Positions 54,701 to 63,863 of a stretch of DNA of 64,000 nt are shown one piece after another (within the stretch, counting starts at the first letter, position 1; the number at the start of each line of letters is the position of its first letter). A model generated the notes under the pieces. The model had not been told where the DNA came from. It saw only the letters and a list, made by a program, of their open reading frames with translations, and searched no databases. The position numbers and the translations under genes were made by a program. Source of the DNA: Pantoea sp. Mb-10 (GTDB taxonomy: Bacteria; Pseudomonadota; Gammaproteobacteria; Enterobacterales; Enterobacteriaceae); NCBI RefSeq assembly GCF_021272205.1, contig NZ_JAJSDX010000002.1, positions 532,410 to 596,409 of the forward strand. Reading direction: 5' to 3'.

Positions 54701-54971
54701 TGAAAGTTCCTTGGTTCAATGGGTGCTTTGCGTATTTTATCTGCTGCGGCGCGCGCTTAATGCTGTGAAAAGAGCGCTATCTGTGGTGCATTTTAAGTGA
54801 AATCCGCCTCCGCCATCGCCCGCTGCCTGGCGACATCGGGCTGCTTACCGTTCTGCTCACAAGCGGCATAAAAAACCGCGCGTGAATTACAGTCCTTGCT
54901 TAATCTGCCGATAACACTCCTCAGAATATTTGTTCATTTCTTGGTTGTTGTTTCCTGTTTCTGGGGTGTCT

Positions 54972-55940
54972 ATGCGCTTCAATTATGACTTGTTACCCGG
55001 TGAGATGCTCACCTTCGAGGAGATCGCGCTGCGCTATGCCCAGCAGCATCCGGAAGAAAAAGAGCTCACTGCGCGCGGCTTGCTGAGTCCGTCCACCAGC
55101 TTCCGCAACCTGATTATCCGTGCGGTGTTTGCCCAGCAGGAGCAGAACAGTCCGCTGGAAGATCTGCTGTTTGTCTCAGAAGACAATGAGCGGAAAAACT
55201 ATTTGCGCCGCTTTGAGCACTACCTGAAAAGTCAGCAGGCTTTCCTGTACTTCCGCCGCACCGACGAAAGTAAGAAAGAGGGGCGCTGGCGCGTAGTGGG
55301 CGAAACGCAGGTATACGCCATGCTCGATCCCCACTCGGCGGCCGCGCAGAATCTGCTGAACAGCCGCGGCTTTAAACTGGTGCTGATGCGCCAGACGGAA
55401 GAGGATGAGTACTGGCAGCTGTTTGATCCCAACGCCCACCCTTGTTTTCCGCTGTCGCGTAAAGTCCAGTTTCTGGTGGTCCTGAGTACGCCGCAGCATA
55501 AGGTGCCTACCGCCGTGATGCCGGGCACGGAAGTGGGTCGACGCGTGAAGGCCAAAGTGTTTCAACGTGCCAGCCAGGCGGAGTTTACTGCTGCGGTGAA
55601 AGCCCGCTACGGCGCCTGTATTATCACGGGGACGCAGCTTACGGAACGCCATAGCTGGCCGTGGGTCGAAGCCTGTCACATTGATACGCAAGAGAATGAA
55701 GAGGGTATGCTTGCGGATAATAGCGTGGACAACGGTTTATTCTTGCGGAGCGATCTGCAGCGCCTGTTTATTAATAAAATGATCAGCATTGACAGTGAAA
55801 CCGGGCAGGTTCGGTTTAATCCGCTGCTGGAATCGGAAGCCGCTATTAGCGAATTTTATCAGGCGCTTGACGGTAAAACCTGTGCGCTCTGGGAGGCGGT
55901 GCCCACCGGCACCCGAGCACGACTGCGCCTTCCGCGCTAA
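54972..55940 (+). CDS. HNH-endonuclease-like protein
   Basis: 322 residues from ATG 54972 (MRFNYDLLPGEMLTFEEIAL). The C-terminal part has RYGACIITGTQLTERHSWPW, VEACHIDTQENEEG and VDNGLFLRSDLQRLFINKM, the layout of an HNH_2 domain. The usual last-strand His (SDLHRLF) is Gln here, so activity is uncertain. Stand-alone gene between the glycosylation operon and fliA. Function unknown; may be a restriction-like nuclease. Confidence 0.75.
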   Translation: MRFNYDLLPGEMLTFEEIALRYAQQHPEEKELTARGLLSPSTSFRNLIIRAVFAQQEQNSPLEDLLFVSEDNERKNYLRRFEHYLKSQQAFLYFRRTDESKKEGRWRVVGETQVYAMLDPHSAAAQNLLNSRGFKLVLMRQTEEDEYWQLFDPNAHPCFPLSRKVQFLVVLSTPQHKVPTAVMPGTEVGRRVKAKVFQRASQAEFTAAVKARYGACIITGTQLTERHSWPWVEACHIDTQENEEGMLADNSVDNGLFLRSDLQRLFINKMISIDSETGQVRFNPLLESEAAISEFYQALDGKTCALWEAVPTGTRARLRLPR

Positions 55941-56032
55941 GCCACACTGGGGTAGCGGTGCAACGCACCGCTACTTATATCAAATTTAAAAATACCTCGC
56001 TTTTGCCCGCCTATTCTGCCAATCGAAACCTC

Positions 56033-56059
56033 TACAGAATTGGATAATCATGCCGATAA
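56033..56059 (+). promoter_or_regulatory. Sigma-28 promoter of fliAZ
   Basis: TACAGAAT, 11-nt spacer, GCCGATAA (perfect -10), 25 bp before the fliA start; consistent with FliA autoregulation. Confidence 0.8.
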
Positions 56060-56083
56060 CTTTACTAACGCAGGGTAGTCAAC

Positions 56084-56806
56084 GTGAACGATCTCTATAC
56101 CGCTGATGGCGTGATGGACAAACATTCGCTCTGGCAGCGTTACGTTCCTCTGGTGCGGCATGAAGCGCTGCGCCTGCAGGTGCGGCTGCCAGCCAGCGTT
56201 GAGCTGGATGATCTGCTGCAGGCAGGGGGCATTGGCTTATTGAACGCCGTGGAGCGCTACGACGCGCTACAAGGCACCGCCTTTACCACCTACGCCGTGC
56301 AGCGCATTCGTGGCGCAATGCTGGATGAACTGCGCAGCCGCGACTGGGCACCACGCAGCGTACGTCGTAACGCGCGTGAAGTGGCCGGGGCAATGCATCG
56401 GGTAGAACAAGCGTTGGGGCGCTCGGCTACCGAGCAGGAAGTGGCTGAGCAATTGGATGTTTCGCTCGAAGAGTATCGGCAGATTCTGCTTGATACCAAC
56501 AATAGCCAACTCTTTTCGTATGACGAGTATCGGGAAGAGCACGGTGACAGTGCGGAGCTGGTGACGGACGGGCATGAAGAAGCCAATCCGCTGCACCAGT
56601 TAATGGAAGGGAACCTGCGTGACCGCGTCATTGAAGCGATCGAGGCTCTGCCTGAGCGTGAAAAATTGGTGCTCACACTGTACTACCAGGAAGAACTGAA
56701 TTTGAAAGAGATTGGTGCGGTGCTGGACGTGGGAGAATCTCGCGTAAGCCAGCTGCACAGTCAGGCTATTAAACGCCTTCGCGCCCGGCTTTCGGGTGCG
56801 CGCTAA
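56084..56806 (+). CDS. fliA: FliA, flagellar sigma factor 28 (GTG start)
   Basis: 240 residues starting at GTG 56084 (NDLYTADGVMDKHSLWQRYV), as in E. coli. Regions 2 to 4 are all present (VELDDLLQAGGIGLLNAVER; LPEREKLVLTLYYQEELNLK; GESRVSQLHSQAIKRLRARL). Directs class 3 genes including fliC, fliD and the chemoreceptor here. Inhibited by FlgM. Confidence 0.97.
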   Translation: MNDLYTADGVMDKHSLWQRYVPLVRHEALRLQVRLPASVELDDLLQAGGIGLLNAVERYDALQGTAFTTYAVQRIRGAMLDELRSRDWAPRSVRRNAREVAGAMHRVEQALGRSATEQEVAEQLDVSLEEYRQILLDTNNSQLFSYDEYREEHGDSAELVTDGHEEANPLHQLMEGNLRDRVIEAIEALPEREKLVLTLYYQEELNLKEIGAVLDVGESRVSQLHSQAIKRLRARLSGAR

Positions 56807-56855
56807 CAGACTCAGTTCCTGGGGATCGAAAAATAAAAAAACCGGGGACTCAGCA

Positions 56856-57359
56856 ATGGGAGCCAAAATTAAAGCCAGACCTTTAAGTCGTTATCTTAAA
56901 GACTACAAACACAGCCAAACGAATTGTTCACATTGTGGCAAAGTGTTAGACCGAATGGCGTTAGTTTTTCGTGGTCAGATCATTAATAAAGAAGCCATTG
57001 CGCGCATGGATCAAATGATTGACGATCAGGTTTGGATGAAACTTCAACCTGAACTGACCGCACTGTGTCGTTTTTGCAGCGATATATTTTGCAATACTCA
57101 CCCTAATTACTTCGACATTATGGCGTTCAAACAATATTTGTTTGAGCAGACCGAAATGAGCCACAGCACAATTCGTGAATATGTGGTTCGACTGCGTCGT
57201 CTGGATGACATGCTGAAAGCGAAAAATTTTCCTGCAGATCGGTTGCGGGGCAACAGCTGGCATGAATGTCTGGAAAATGATTTACCCGATGCGGGTAATA
57301 ATAACTACCGCATTGCGCTGCGTAAATACGATCAGTTTTTAGGCTGGCAGCGCAGCTAA
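56856..57359 (+). CDS. fliZ: FliZ, motility/sigma-S crossover regulator
   Basis: 167 residues from ATG 56856 (MGAKIKARPLSRYLKDYKHS). Contains NCSHCGKVLDR and LCRFCSDIFC Cys pairs, and TIREYVVRLRRLDDML, an integrase-like DNA-binding helix. Represses sigma-S promoters and supports FlhDC. 49 bp after fliA. Two hairpins without U-runs (57372-57403 and 57423-57440) follow. Confidence 0.95.
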   Translation: MGAKIKARPLSRYLKDYKHSQTNCSHCGKVLDRMALVFRGQIINKEAIARMDQMIDDQVWMKLQPELTALCRFCSDIFCNTHPNYFDIMAFKQYLFEQTEMSHSTIREYVVRLRRLDDMLKAKNFPADRLRGNSWHECLENDLPDAGNNNYRIALRKYDQFLGWQRS

Positions 57360-57490
57360 ATGGGATCCTGTCCTTGTTGTTGATACGACTATCAGCAACA
57401 AGGCGCGCCTGCATAGATTTCTGGATGCGACTTTTCGCATCTTCTGCAACACTGTATGGATATTTGCACACTGCCTGAATGGAGGCTGCA

Positions 57491-58477
57491 TTGTCCTTAG
57501 ATCTTTTGCACCAGTTCCCTCGACTCGAACTTCTCGGTGCGCCTACGCCGCTTGAACACTTACCCCGACTGTCGGATTACCTCGGCCGCGATATCTTTAT
57601 TAAGCGCGATGACGTCACCCCGGTCGCATTAGGCGGCAACAAACTGCGCAAGCTGGAGTTTCTCGCCGCCGATGCGCTGCGGGAGGGGGCCGATGTGCTG
57701 CTTACCGCGGGCGCGATTCAGTCCAATCACGTACGCCAGACCGCTGCCGTGGCCGCGCGCCTCGGATTAAAGTGCGTGGCGCTGCTGGAAAACCCGATTG
57801 CCACGACGGCGGAAAACTACCTTAGCAACGGTAACCGCCTGCTGCTGGAATTGATGGACGCCGAAATCATCATGGTGGATGCATTACACGATCCTACCGC
57901 GCAACTCGCCGAGCAGGCCGAACGTCTGGAGGCGCAAGGTTTTCGCCCTTATACCGTGCCGGTAGGCGGCTCTAACGCCTTGGGCGCGCTGGGCTATGTT
58001 GAGTGCGCGCTAGAAATTGCGCACCAGAGTGAAGGCGTCGTAGACTTCGCCGCCGTGGTGGTGGCCTCGGGCAGTGCGGGTACGCACGCGGGGTTGGCCG
58101 TCGGGCTGGAGCAGTTATTGCCGCAAACCGAGCTGGTGGGCGTCACCGTTTCCCGCAGCGTGGCGGCACAGCAGCCGATTGTCGAACGCTTGCGCACGGC
58201 GCTGGCGGCGCAGCTTGAGCTGCCGGTTCACGCGCCAATTACCCTGTGGGATGACTATTTTGCTCCGCGCTACGGCGAGCCCAACGCCGAGGGCATGGAG
58301 GCGGTGAAGCTGCTGGCGCGCCTTGAGGGCATCATGCTCGATCCCGTTTATACGGGCAAAGCCATGGCCGGGCTGATCGAGGGTATCAGCCAGGGACGCT
58401 TCCAGCGTGAGGGGCCGCTGCTGTTCGTGCATACCGGTGGATCGCCCGCGTTATTTGCTTATCATCCTTTTGTCTGA
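57491..58477 (+). CDS. dcyD: D-cysteine desulfhydrase (TTG start)
   Basis: 328 residues, the E. coli length, if started at TTG 57491, five nt after GGAGG; the ATG at 57479 overlaps the SD. PLP lysine is in [27 protein letters not shown] and [12 protein letters not shown] follow. Degrades D-cysteine to pyruvate, ammonia and sulfide. Linked with the cystine importer downstream. A hairpin terminator is at 58513-58537. Confidence 0.95.
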   Translation: MSLDLLHQFPRLELLGAPTPLEHLPRLSDYLGRDIFIKRDDVTPVALGGNKLRKLEFLAADALREGADVLLTAGAIQSNHVRQTAAVAARLGLKCVALLENPIATTAENYLSNGNRLLLELMDAEIIMVDALHDPTAQLAEQAERLEAQGFRPYTVPVGGSNALGALGYVECALEIAHQSEGVVDFAAVVVASGSAGTHAGLAVGLEQLLPQTELVGVTVSRSVAAQQPIVERLRTALAAQLELPVHAPITLWDDYFAPRYGEPNAEGMEAVKLLARLEGIMLDPVYTGKAMAGLIEGISQGRFQREGPLLFVHTGGSPALFAYHPFV

Positions 58478-58512
58478 GACAGCGGCAAAAAAAGATTTAT
58501 AATCCGGCGCTT

Positions 58513-58537
58513 ACCGGTGTTTTTCTGCACCGGTTTT
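58513..58537 (+). terminator. Terminator of dcyD
   Basis: ACCGGTG-8 nt-CACCGGT followed by four Ts. Confidence 0.8.
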
Positions 58538-58611
58538 GCCTACAAAAAACGGGCGGCACGCGTGGTTTCGCCGCCTCACAGCACACAACAGATCACAATA
58601 ATGGGGTAAAC

Positions 58612-59412
58612 ATGAAATTTTCTCCGATTCGTCGCCAGATGGTGATGGGATTTATGGCGGTCGCACTGGCGGCGGGTGTTAACGTTAACACCTTCGCCGC
58701 AGACGACCTGCTGGCGCAGGTAAAAAGCAAAGGCGAACTGCGCGTGGGCCTGGAAGGCACCTATCCGCCGTTCAGTTTTCAGGATGAAAAAGGCAAGCTC
58801 ACCGGTTTTGAAGTGGAGTTTGCCCAAGCGCTGGCCAAGCACCTCGGTGTAAAAGCCGCGCTGAAACCCACCAAATGGGACGGTATGTTGGCCTCGCTGG
58901 ATTCCAAACGCATCGACGTGGTGATTAACCAAGTCACTATCTCCGATGAGCGCAAGAAAAAGTATGACTTCTCAACGCCGTACACGATCTCTGGCGTGCA
59001 GGCGCTGACGCTGAAAAAGAACGCCGACACCATCCAGAAACCGGCCGATCTGGCGGGTAAGAAAGTGGGCGTGGGGCTAGGTTCAAACTACGAACAGTGG
59101 CTGCGTGACAACGTCAAAGGCGTAGATATCCGCACTTATGATGACGACCCGACCAAGTATCAGGATCTGCGTTCAGGCCGCGTTGATGCCATTCTGGTTG
59201 ACCGTCTGGCCGCGCTGGATCTGGTTAAGAAAACCGGCAATACCATGGCCGTAGCGGGCCCTGCCTTCTCGCGTCTTGAGGCTGGCGTGGCGCTGCGCAA
59301 AGGCAATGAATCGCTGCTGAAAGCCATTGATGGCGCGATTGCCGATATGCAGAAAGATGGATCGTTGCACCAGCTTTCTGAGAAATGGTTCGGCGCGGAC
59401 GTGACCAAATAA
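58612..59412 (+). CDS. tcyJ: Cystine-binding periplasmic protein TcyJ (FliY)
   Basis: 266 residues with signal peptide (MGFMAVALAAGVNVNTFAAD) and the solute-binding core LRVGLEGTYPPFSFQ, TGFEVEFAQALAKHLGV, KYDFSTPYTISGVQAL. Delivers L-cystine to TcyLN. It has its own likely promoter after the dcyD terminator; its stop overlaps tcyL as TAATG. Confidence 0.96.
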   Translation: MKFSPIRRQMVMGFMAVALAAGVNVNTFAADDLLAQVKSKGELRVGLEGTYPPFSFQDEKGKLTGFEVEFAQALAKHLGVKAALKPTKWDGMLASLDSKRIDVVINQVTISDERKKKYDFSTPYTISGVQALTLKKNADTIQKPADLAGKKVGVGLGSNYEQWLRDNVKGVDIRTYDDDPTKYQDLRSGRVDAILVDRLAALDLVKKTGNTMAVAGPAFSRLEAGVALRKGNESLLKAIDGAIADMQKDGSLHQLSEKWFGADVTK

Positions 59413-60080
59413 TGCAGGAAAGCCTACAACTGGTGCTGGATTCAGCACCTTTTTTGCTTAAAGGCGCCCTGTTTACGCTGGAGCTGAGTATTGGCGGGAT
59501 GTTTTTCGGCCTGCTACTCGGCTTTGTGCTGGCGCTGATGCGTCTCTCACCGTTCTGGCCGATCGCGTGGCTGGCGCGTATCTACGTGTCGATTTTTCGC
59601 GGGACGCCACTGATTGCGCAGCTGTTTATGATCTATTACGGCTTGCCGCAGTTTGGTATTGAACTGGATCCGATTCCCTCCGCCATGATCGGCCTGTCGC
59701 TGAATACTGCGGCTTATGCGTCGGAATCCTTGCGCGGCGCGATTGCGTCAATTGAACGCGGTCAATGGGAAGCGGCGGCCAGCATCGGGATGACGCCGTG
59801 GCAAACGCTGCGCCGGGTGATCTTACCGCAGGCCGCGCGCACGGCGCTGCCGCCGCTCGGCAACAGTTTTATCAGTTTGGTAAAAGACACGTCGCTGGCC
59901 GCCACGATTCAGGTGCCGGAACTGTTCCGCCAGGCGCAGCTGATCACCTCGCGCACGCTGGAGGTCTTTACTATGTATCTGGCCGCGTCGCTGATCTATT
60001 GGGTGATGGCAACGGTACTTTCCGCCTTGCAGAATCGGCTGGAAGCACACGTGAATAAGCAGGATCGGGAGGCGAAATGA
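59412..60080 (+). CDS. tcyL: Cystine ABC permease TcyL
   Basis: 222 residues from ATG 59412 (MQESLQLVLDSAPFLLKGAL), the E. coli length. HisM-type with EAA loop QWEAAASIGMTPWQTLRRVI. The frame starting at 59385 is too long. Confidence 0.95.
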   Translation: MQESLQLVLDSAPFLLKGALFTLELSIGGMFFGLLLGFVLALMRLSPFWPIAWLARIYVSIFRGTPLIAQLFMIYYGLPQFGIELDPIPSAMIGLSLNTAAYASESLRGAIASIERGQWEAAASIGMTPWQTLRRVILPQAARTALPPLGNSFISLVKDTSLAATIQVPELFRQAQLITSRTLEVFTMYLAASLIYWVMATVLSALQNRLEAHVNKQDREAK

Positions 60081-60829
60081 GTGCGATTGAAGTCCGCCAG
60101 CTGGTCAAACGGTTCAACGGCCAGACGGTGCTGCACGGCATTGACCTTGATGTGGCGCCCGGGGAAGTGGTGGCCATTATCGGCCCTAGCGGCTCGGGTA
60201 AAACCACCCTGCTGCGCAGTATCAATCTGCTGGAAGTGCCAGAGCAGGGGCACATCAAGGTGGGTGATATCGCCATAGACGCCAGCCTTGGCCTGAGCAA
60301 GCAGAAGCAGCAGGTAAGACAGTTGCGCCAACAGGTGGGGTTTGTGTTCCAGAACTTCAACTTGTTCCCGCACCGTTCGGTGCTGGAAAACATCATTGAA
60401 GGGCCGGTGATTGTTAAAGGTGAGGACAAGACGGAAGCCGTGGCGCGTGCGCGCGTGCTGCTGGAAAAAGTGGGCCTGCAGGGTAAGGAAACCAGCTTCC
60501 CGCGCCGCCTGTCGGGGGGGCAGCAGCAGCGTGTGGCGATTGCGCGTGCGCTGGCGATGCGGCCCGAAGTGATTCTGTTTGACGAACCCACGTCGGCGCT
60601 CGACCCTGAGCTGGTGGGAGAAGTGTTGAATACCATACGTGCGCTGGCCGAAGAGAAGCGAACCATGGTGATCGTGACGCACGAAATGAGCTTTGCACGT
60701 GACGTTGCCGATCGCGCCATTTTCATGGATCAGGGCCGTATTGTAGAACAGGGCGCCGCCAGCGAACTGTTCCGTAACCCGCAGCACGCCCGTACCCGGC
60801 AATTTTTAGACAAGTTTCTTAATCAATAA
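60077..60829 (+). CDS. tcyN: Cystine ABC transporter ATPase TcyN
   Basis: 250 residues: Walker A GPSGSGKTT, signature RLSGGQQQRVAIARAL, Walker B VILFDEPTSALDPELV, H-loop VTHEM. Energises cystine uptake; 4-bp overlap with tcyL. Confidence 0.96.
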   Translation: MSAIEVRQLVKRFNGQTVLHGIDLDVAPGEVVAIIGPSGSGKTTLLRSINLLEVPEQGHIKVGDIAIDASLGLSKQKQQVRQLRQQVGFVFQNFNLFPHRSVLENIIEGPVIVKGEDKTEAVARARVLLEKVGLQGKETSFPRRLSGGQQQRVAIARALAMRPEVILFDEPTSALDPELVGEVLNTIRALAEEKRTMVIVTHEMSFARDVADRAIFMDQGRIVEQGAASELFRNPQHARTRQFLDKFLNQ

Positions 60830-60932
60830 TCTAAAGCGTCGTCTGGTTCGGACGGCGCGCTTCTTACTTTTCCGCGCATAAAGACCCTAAGTTTATTCTG
60901 GTTTTTCTTTTTCCTTTTTTAATTAAATTATT

Positions 60933-60951
60933 GATAATAATTATTTTTATT
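60933..60951. promoter_or_regulatory. Fur-box-like sequence upstream of an acyltransferase gene
   Basis: GATAATAATTATTTTTATT agrees with about 14 of 19 positions of the Fur consensus. It sits in a very AT-rich stretch, so chance is possible. Confidence 0.35.
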
Positions 60952-61065
60952 CTTGATGTAGGGCACGCTTACGCCTTGTCTGTATTTTTAGGAGCAGCCC
61001 GATTGAGACATCTTCATATTTATAAATAATTCTTTACGAATTTATGTCTCAACCAGGATTTAAAA

Positions 61066-62154
61066 ATGCAAACAGCCAAGAATGAGGTTTTGTGGATCAA
61101 TACCCTCAAGGGAGCCTGTATCTTGTTGGTGGTGCTACACCATTCGATTATCACCACCTTCGCGCCCTCACTGCATCACCTCACGGCGGGGCTGGTGCCT
61201 GCGCACGCGTGGGTGACATTCAATACTTACCTCTCGCCGCTGCGCATGCCCGCCTTCTTCTTTGTCTCTGGCCTGCTGGCGGCTAATTCCGTGGTGAAAA
61301 AGCGCTGGAAAGAGGTGTTCACCAAAAAGTTCAGCAATATTCTCTACCTCTATCTGCTCTGGGGCGTGATTCAGTGGATCAGTATTCACTACATCTCCAC
61401 GCATTTGGGGGAGCGCCTTTCCAGCACCAAAAACGCGGCGTATGCCGATACGCCACTGGAGTTCTTAAAGCTGCTGATGACCGCGATGACCAGCCTGTGG
61501 TACCTCTATGCGCTTGCCGGATTCTTCCTGTTTACCAAGCTGTTTTATCGCCAAAAGATGGCGCTGGTGCTGCTGGCTGTTTTGGCTAATTATGCCGCGC
61601 AATTTAGTTTGATTCCCGGCTGGGGACCGACCAGCGTGGCGCAAAATTACCTCTACTTCCTGCTGGGCGTGTTCTTTAGCCAGCGCGTGATCGCGATTAG
61701 CATGCTGAAGCGACAGCACTGGCTGCTGCTGGCGGGCGTGGCGGCGCTGGGCGTGGCGCACCACCTTGGCGGCAGCTACAAGAACCCGTTCTATAGCCTG
61801 CTGACGATTGTGTTCGGTATTGTGGTGTGCCGGATGCTGAATGCGCATTTCAATATGGCCTGGCTTAACTGGATTGGCCGCAATACGCTGCAGATTTATG
61901 TGTTGCACCGGATCTTTATTGAGCTGCTCGGTTTGGGCGCGATTTCTCTGGCGTTGCATTACGGCTGGTTTGGCAATGCCGCGTTCAGCTGGACATGGGC
62001 GCTGATCATGCCGGTGAGCGGCGTGGCCATCTGTGTGATGCTGTCGCTGCTGGTGTGGAACCTGCTGAACCGCGGGCCAGGCCGGATACTGTTTCTTCAT
62101 CCGCGTTTGCTGCGGCAATCAGCGACGGACGCGAAACCGGCCGCGACGCCATAA
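61066..62154 (+). CDS. YcfT-like membrane acyltransferase (acyltransferase 3), copy 1
   Basis: 362 residues, about ten membrane helices. LWINTLKGACILLVVLHHSI carries the catalytic His of the family; SPLRMPAFFFVSGLL and NWIGRNTLQIYVLHRIFIEL are diagnostic. Resembles E. coli YcfT. By family it moves acyl groups to membrane-facing carbohydrates; the acceptor is unknown. Own terminator; a paralog follows. Confidence 0.85.
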   Translation: MQTAKNEVLWINTLKGACILLVVLHHSIITTFAPSLHHLTAGLVPAHAWVTFNTYLSPLRMPAFFFVSGLLAANSVVKKRWKEVFTKKFSNILYLYLLWGVIQWISIHYISTHLGERLSSTKNAAYADTPLEFLKLLMTAMTSLWYLYALAGFFLFTKLFYRQKMALVLLAVLANYAAQFSLIPGWGPTSVAQNYLYFLLGVFFSQRVIAISMLKRQHWLLLAGVAALGVAHHLGGSYKNPFYSLLTIVFGIVVCRMLNAHFNMAWLNWIGRNTLQIYVLHRIFIELLGLGAISLALHYGWFGNAAFSWTWALIMPVSGVAICVMLSLLVWNLLNRGPGRILFLHPRLLRQSATDAKPAATP

Positions 62155-62163
62155 TCATCACGA

Positions 62164-62187
62164 GGGCCAGCTTGCTGGCCCTTTTTT
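62164..62187 (+). terminator. Terminator of acyltransferase copy 1
   Basis: GGGCCAG-CTTG-CTGGCCC followed by six Ts. Confidence 0.93.
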
Positions 62188-62563
62188 ACTCACCACATAA
62201 TGAACTTATTTTCTTAATCATTTGCCACATTGCAGGAAATAATCTTACGCAGTGTATTTTTATTTGGAATATATCCGTCTGGATTGTTCTTAATTATTAA
62301 ATGCGATCACCCTCACATTATGAGGCTATATCGGTCTCGTCGCGTTATATTCAGAAGGTCACTGCGCGCTTTTCCCACAAAATAAAAACCCAACGGCAGG
62401 GGATCGCTGCCGCCGCGCAGGACCAGTAAAGGGTATTTAAGAGTTTCGCTACAGTCACTCGCAGCCTGCAGGGTTACTATCCCTCAAATAATCATAACGC
62501 CTATTCGTTTCTTTTCGCCTCCGCTTTCTCTTCTGACGCAACACAGTAACGGGAGTTAATCTT
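62188..62563. other. Intergenic region between the acyltransferase paralogs
   Basis: 376 bp without a gene; AT-rich until about 62300. It should hold the promoter of the second copy, whose SD (CGGGAG) lies near 62551. Confidence 0.5.
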
Positions 62564-63646
62564 ATGAATAACAGCACAAAAAATGATATTGGCTGGATTA
62601 ATACCCTCAAGGGCGCCTGCATACTGCTGGTGGTGCTTTACCACACCGTGTTGCCCGGTTTTGAAGGCACGCTGAAATATTTAACCGCCGGGTGGTTGCC
62701 AGCAGACATGTGGGTGCAATTTAATACCGTGTTGTCCCCGCTGCGGATGCCTGCATTCTTTTTTGTTTCGGGTTTACTTGCCACCAACGGTATTTTAAAT
62801 CGCACCTGGAAGCAGGTGATGACCAGCCGCGTAATGAACCTTTTTTATCTCTATATTTTATGGGGTGTGATTCAGTGGTGGTCTATTATCGGTATTTCCA
62901 GCGAAATCACTGGCCAGCGCATTTCGCATAATCTGAATGCTGCTTACGCTGGCTCGCTCATCGAATTTATTACCCTGACATTTATGGCCATGAGCACGTC
63001 CTGGTATCTCTACGGTCTTGCACTCTATTTCCTTTTTGCCAAACTGTTTCGCCAGCATAAAGGGCTCTTGCTGACAGTGGCGATAGCCGTGAATTATCTT
63101 GCCGTGACAAAAATCATTCCTTTCTGGGGCCCGCAAAGCGTGGCGCAGTATTTTCTTTTCTTTTTGCTTGGGGCGTTCTGGAGCCCGACGCTGTTGCGTA
63201 TGAGTGAGTGGCACCGGCAAAACCTTTTGCCCTGGGCGCTGCTGGTGGCGCTGGGCGGCGTTCAGCTTCTCTTTGGTCTCGAGAAGAACCTTTTCCTGTG
63301 CACATTGGCGGTGATGGCGAGTGTGGCGGTGTGCCGCTGGCTGAATCAGCATTTCAGCATGACCGTCCTCAATTGGATTGGTCGCAACACACTGCAGATT
63401 TATGTGATACACCGCATTTTTCTTGAGTTTTTTGGTATGTCAGCCATTCTGCTGGCACAGCGTTACCACGCCTTTGAATACGCCTGGTTTTCGGTGCTGT
63501 GGGCCTGCCTCTATCCCCTGGCGATGGTGGCAATCTGCTCGCTTTGCTCGGTGGCGGTGTGGTCAATGACCAACCGAGGATTGGGGCAGTCGCTGTTTTT
63601 GTTTCCAACGCTAATAACATTAAAGCGGGATAAGTCACTGGGATAA
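62564..63646 (+). CDS. YcfT-like membrane acyltransferase, copy 2
   Basis: 360 residues, colinear with copy 1 (INTLKGACILLVVLYHTVLP; SPLRMPAFFFVSGLLATNG; NWIGRNTLQIYVIHRIFLEF). Clearly diverged in the loops and with separate control, so it is an old duplication rather than a recent one. Confidence 0.85.
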   Translation: MNNSTKNDIGWINTLKGACILLVVLYHTVLPGFEGTLKYLTAGWLPADMWVQFNTVLSPLRMPAFFFVSGLLATNGILNRTWKQVMTSRVMNLFYLYILWGVIQWWSIIGISSEITGQRISHNLNAAYAGSLIEFITLTFMAMSTSWYLYGLALYFLFAKLFRQHKGLLLTVAIAVNYLAVTKIIPFWGPQSVAQYFLFFLLGAFWSPTLLRMSEWHRQNLLPWALLVALGGVQLLFGLEKNLFLCTLAVMASVAVCRWLNQHFSMTVLNWIGRNTLQIYVIHRIFLEFFGMSAILLAQRYHAFEYAWFSVLWACLYPLAMVAICSLCSVAVWSMTNRGLGQSLFLFPTLITLKRDKSLG

Positions 63647-63660
63647 GGGGGAGGCTGCCG

Positions 63661-63863
63661 CTGGCAGGTGCTTTAGCCACTTGCAGTGGCGGGCTTATGC
63701 CGCAGGCAGCGGCGAAGCTTCCTCGCTGCACGGTGCAAATTTCGTTCGCCATGGCACTGGCAGGTGCTTTAGCCACTTGCAGTGGCGGGCTTATGCCGCA
63801 GGCAGCGGCGAAGCTTCCTCGCTGCACGGTGCAAATTTCGTTCGCCACTGGCACTGGCAGGTG
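63661..63863 (+). repeat. 96-bp tandem direct repeat with internal hairpins
   Basis: Unit 1 (63661-63756) and unit 2 (63757-63853) are identical over their first 90 bp; a third unit begins at 63854 but diverges after CTGGCAGGTG. Each unit contains GCCAC-TTGCA-GTGGC and GCCGC-AGGCA-GCGGC hairpins. No proper gene. Confidence 0.9.

Noticed and set aside
54737..54744. Sigma-28 promoter for the CDP-sugar operon (GCAGATAA on the minus strand)
   Set aside because: One mismatch in the -10 but no acceptable -35 eleven nt upstream.
63661..63863. CRISPR array
   Set aside because: Adjacent 96-bp copies with no spacers and no cas genes.
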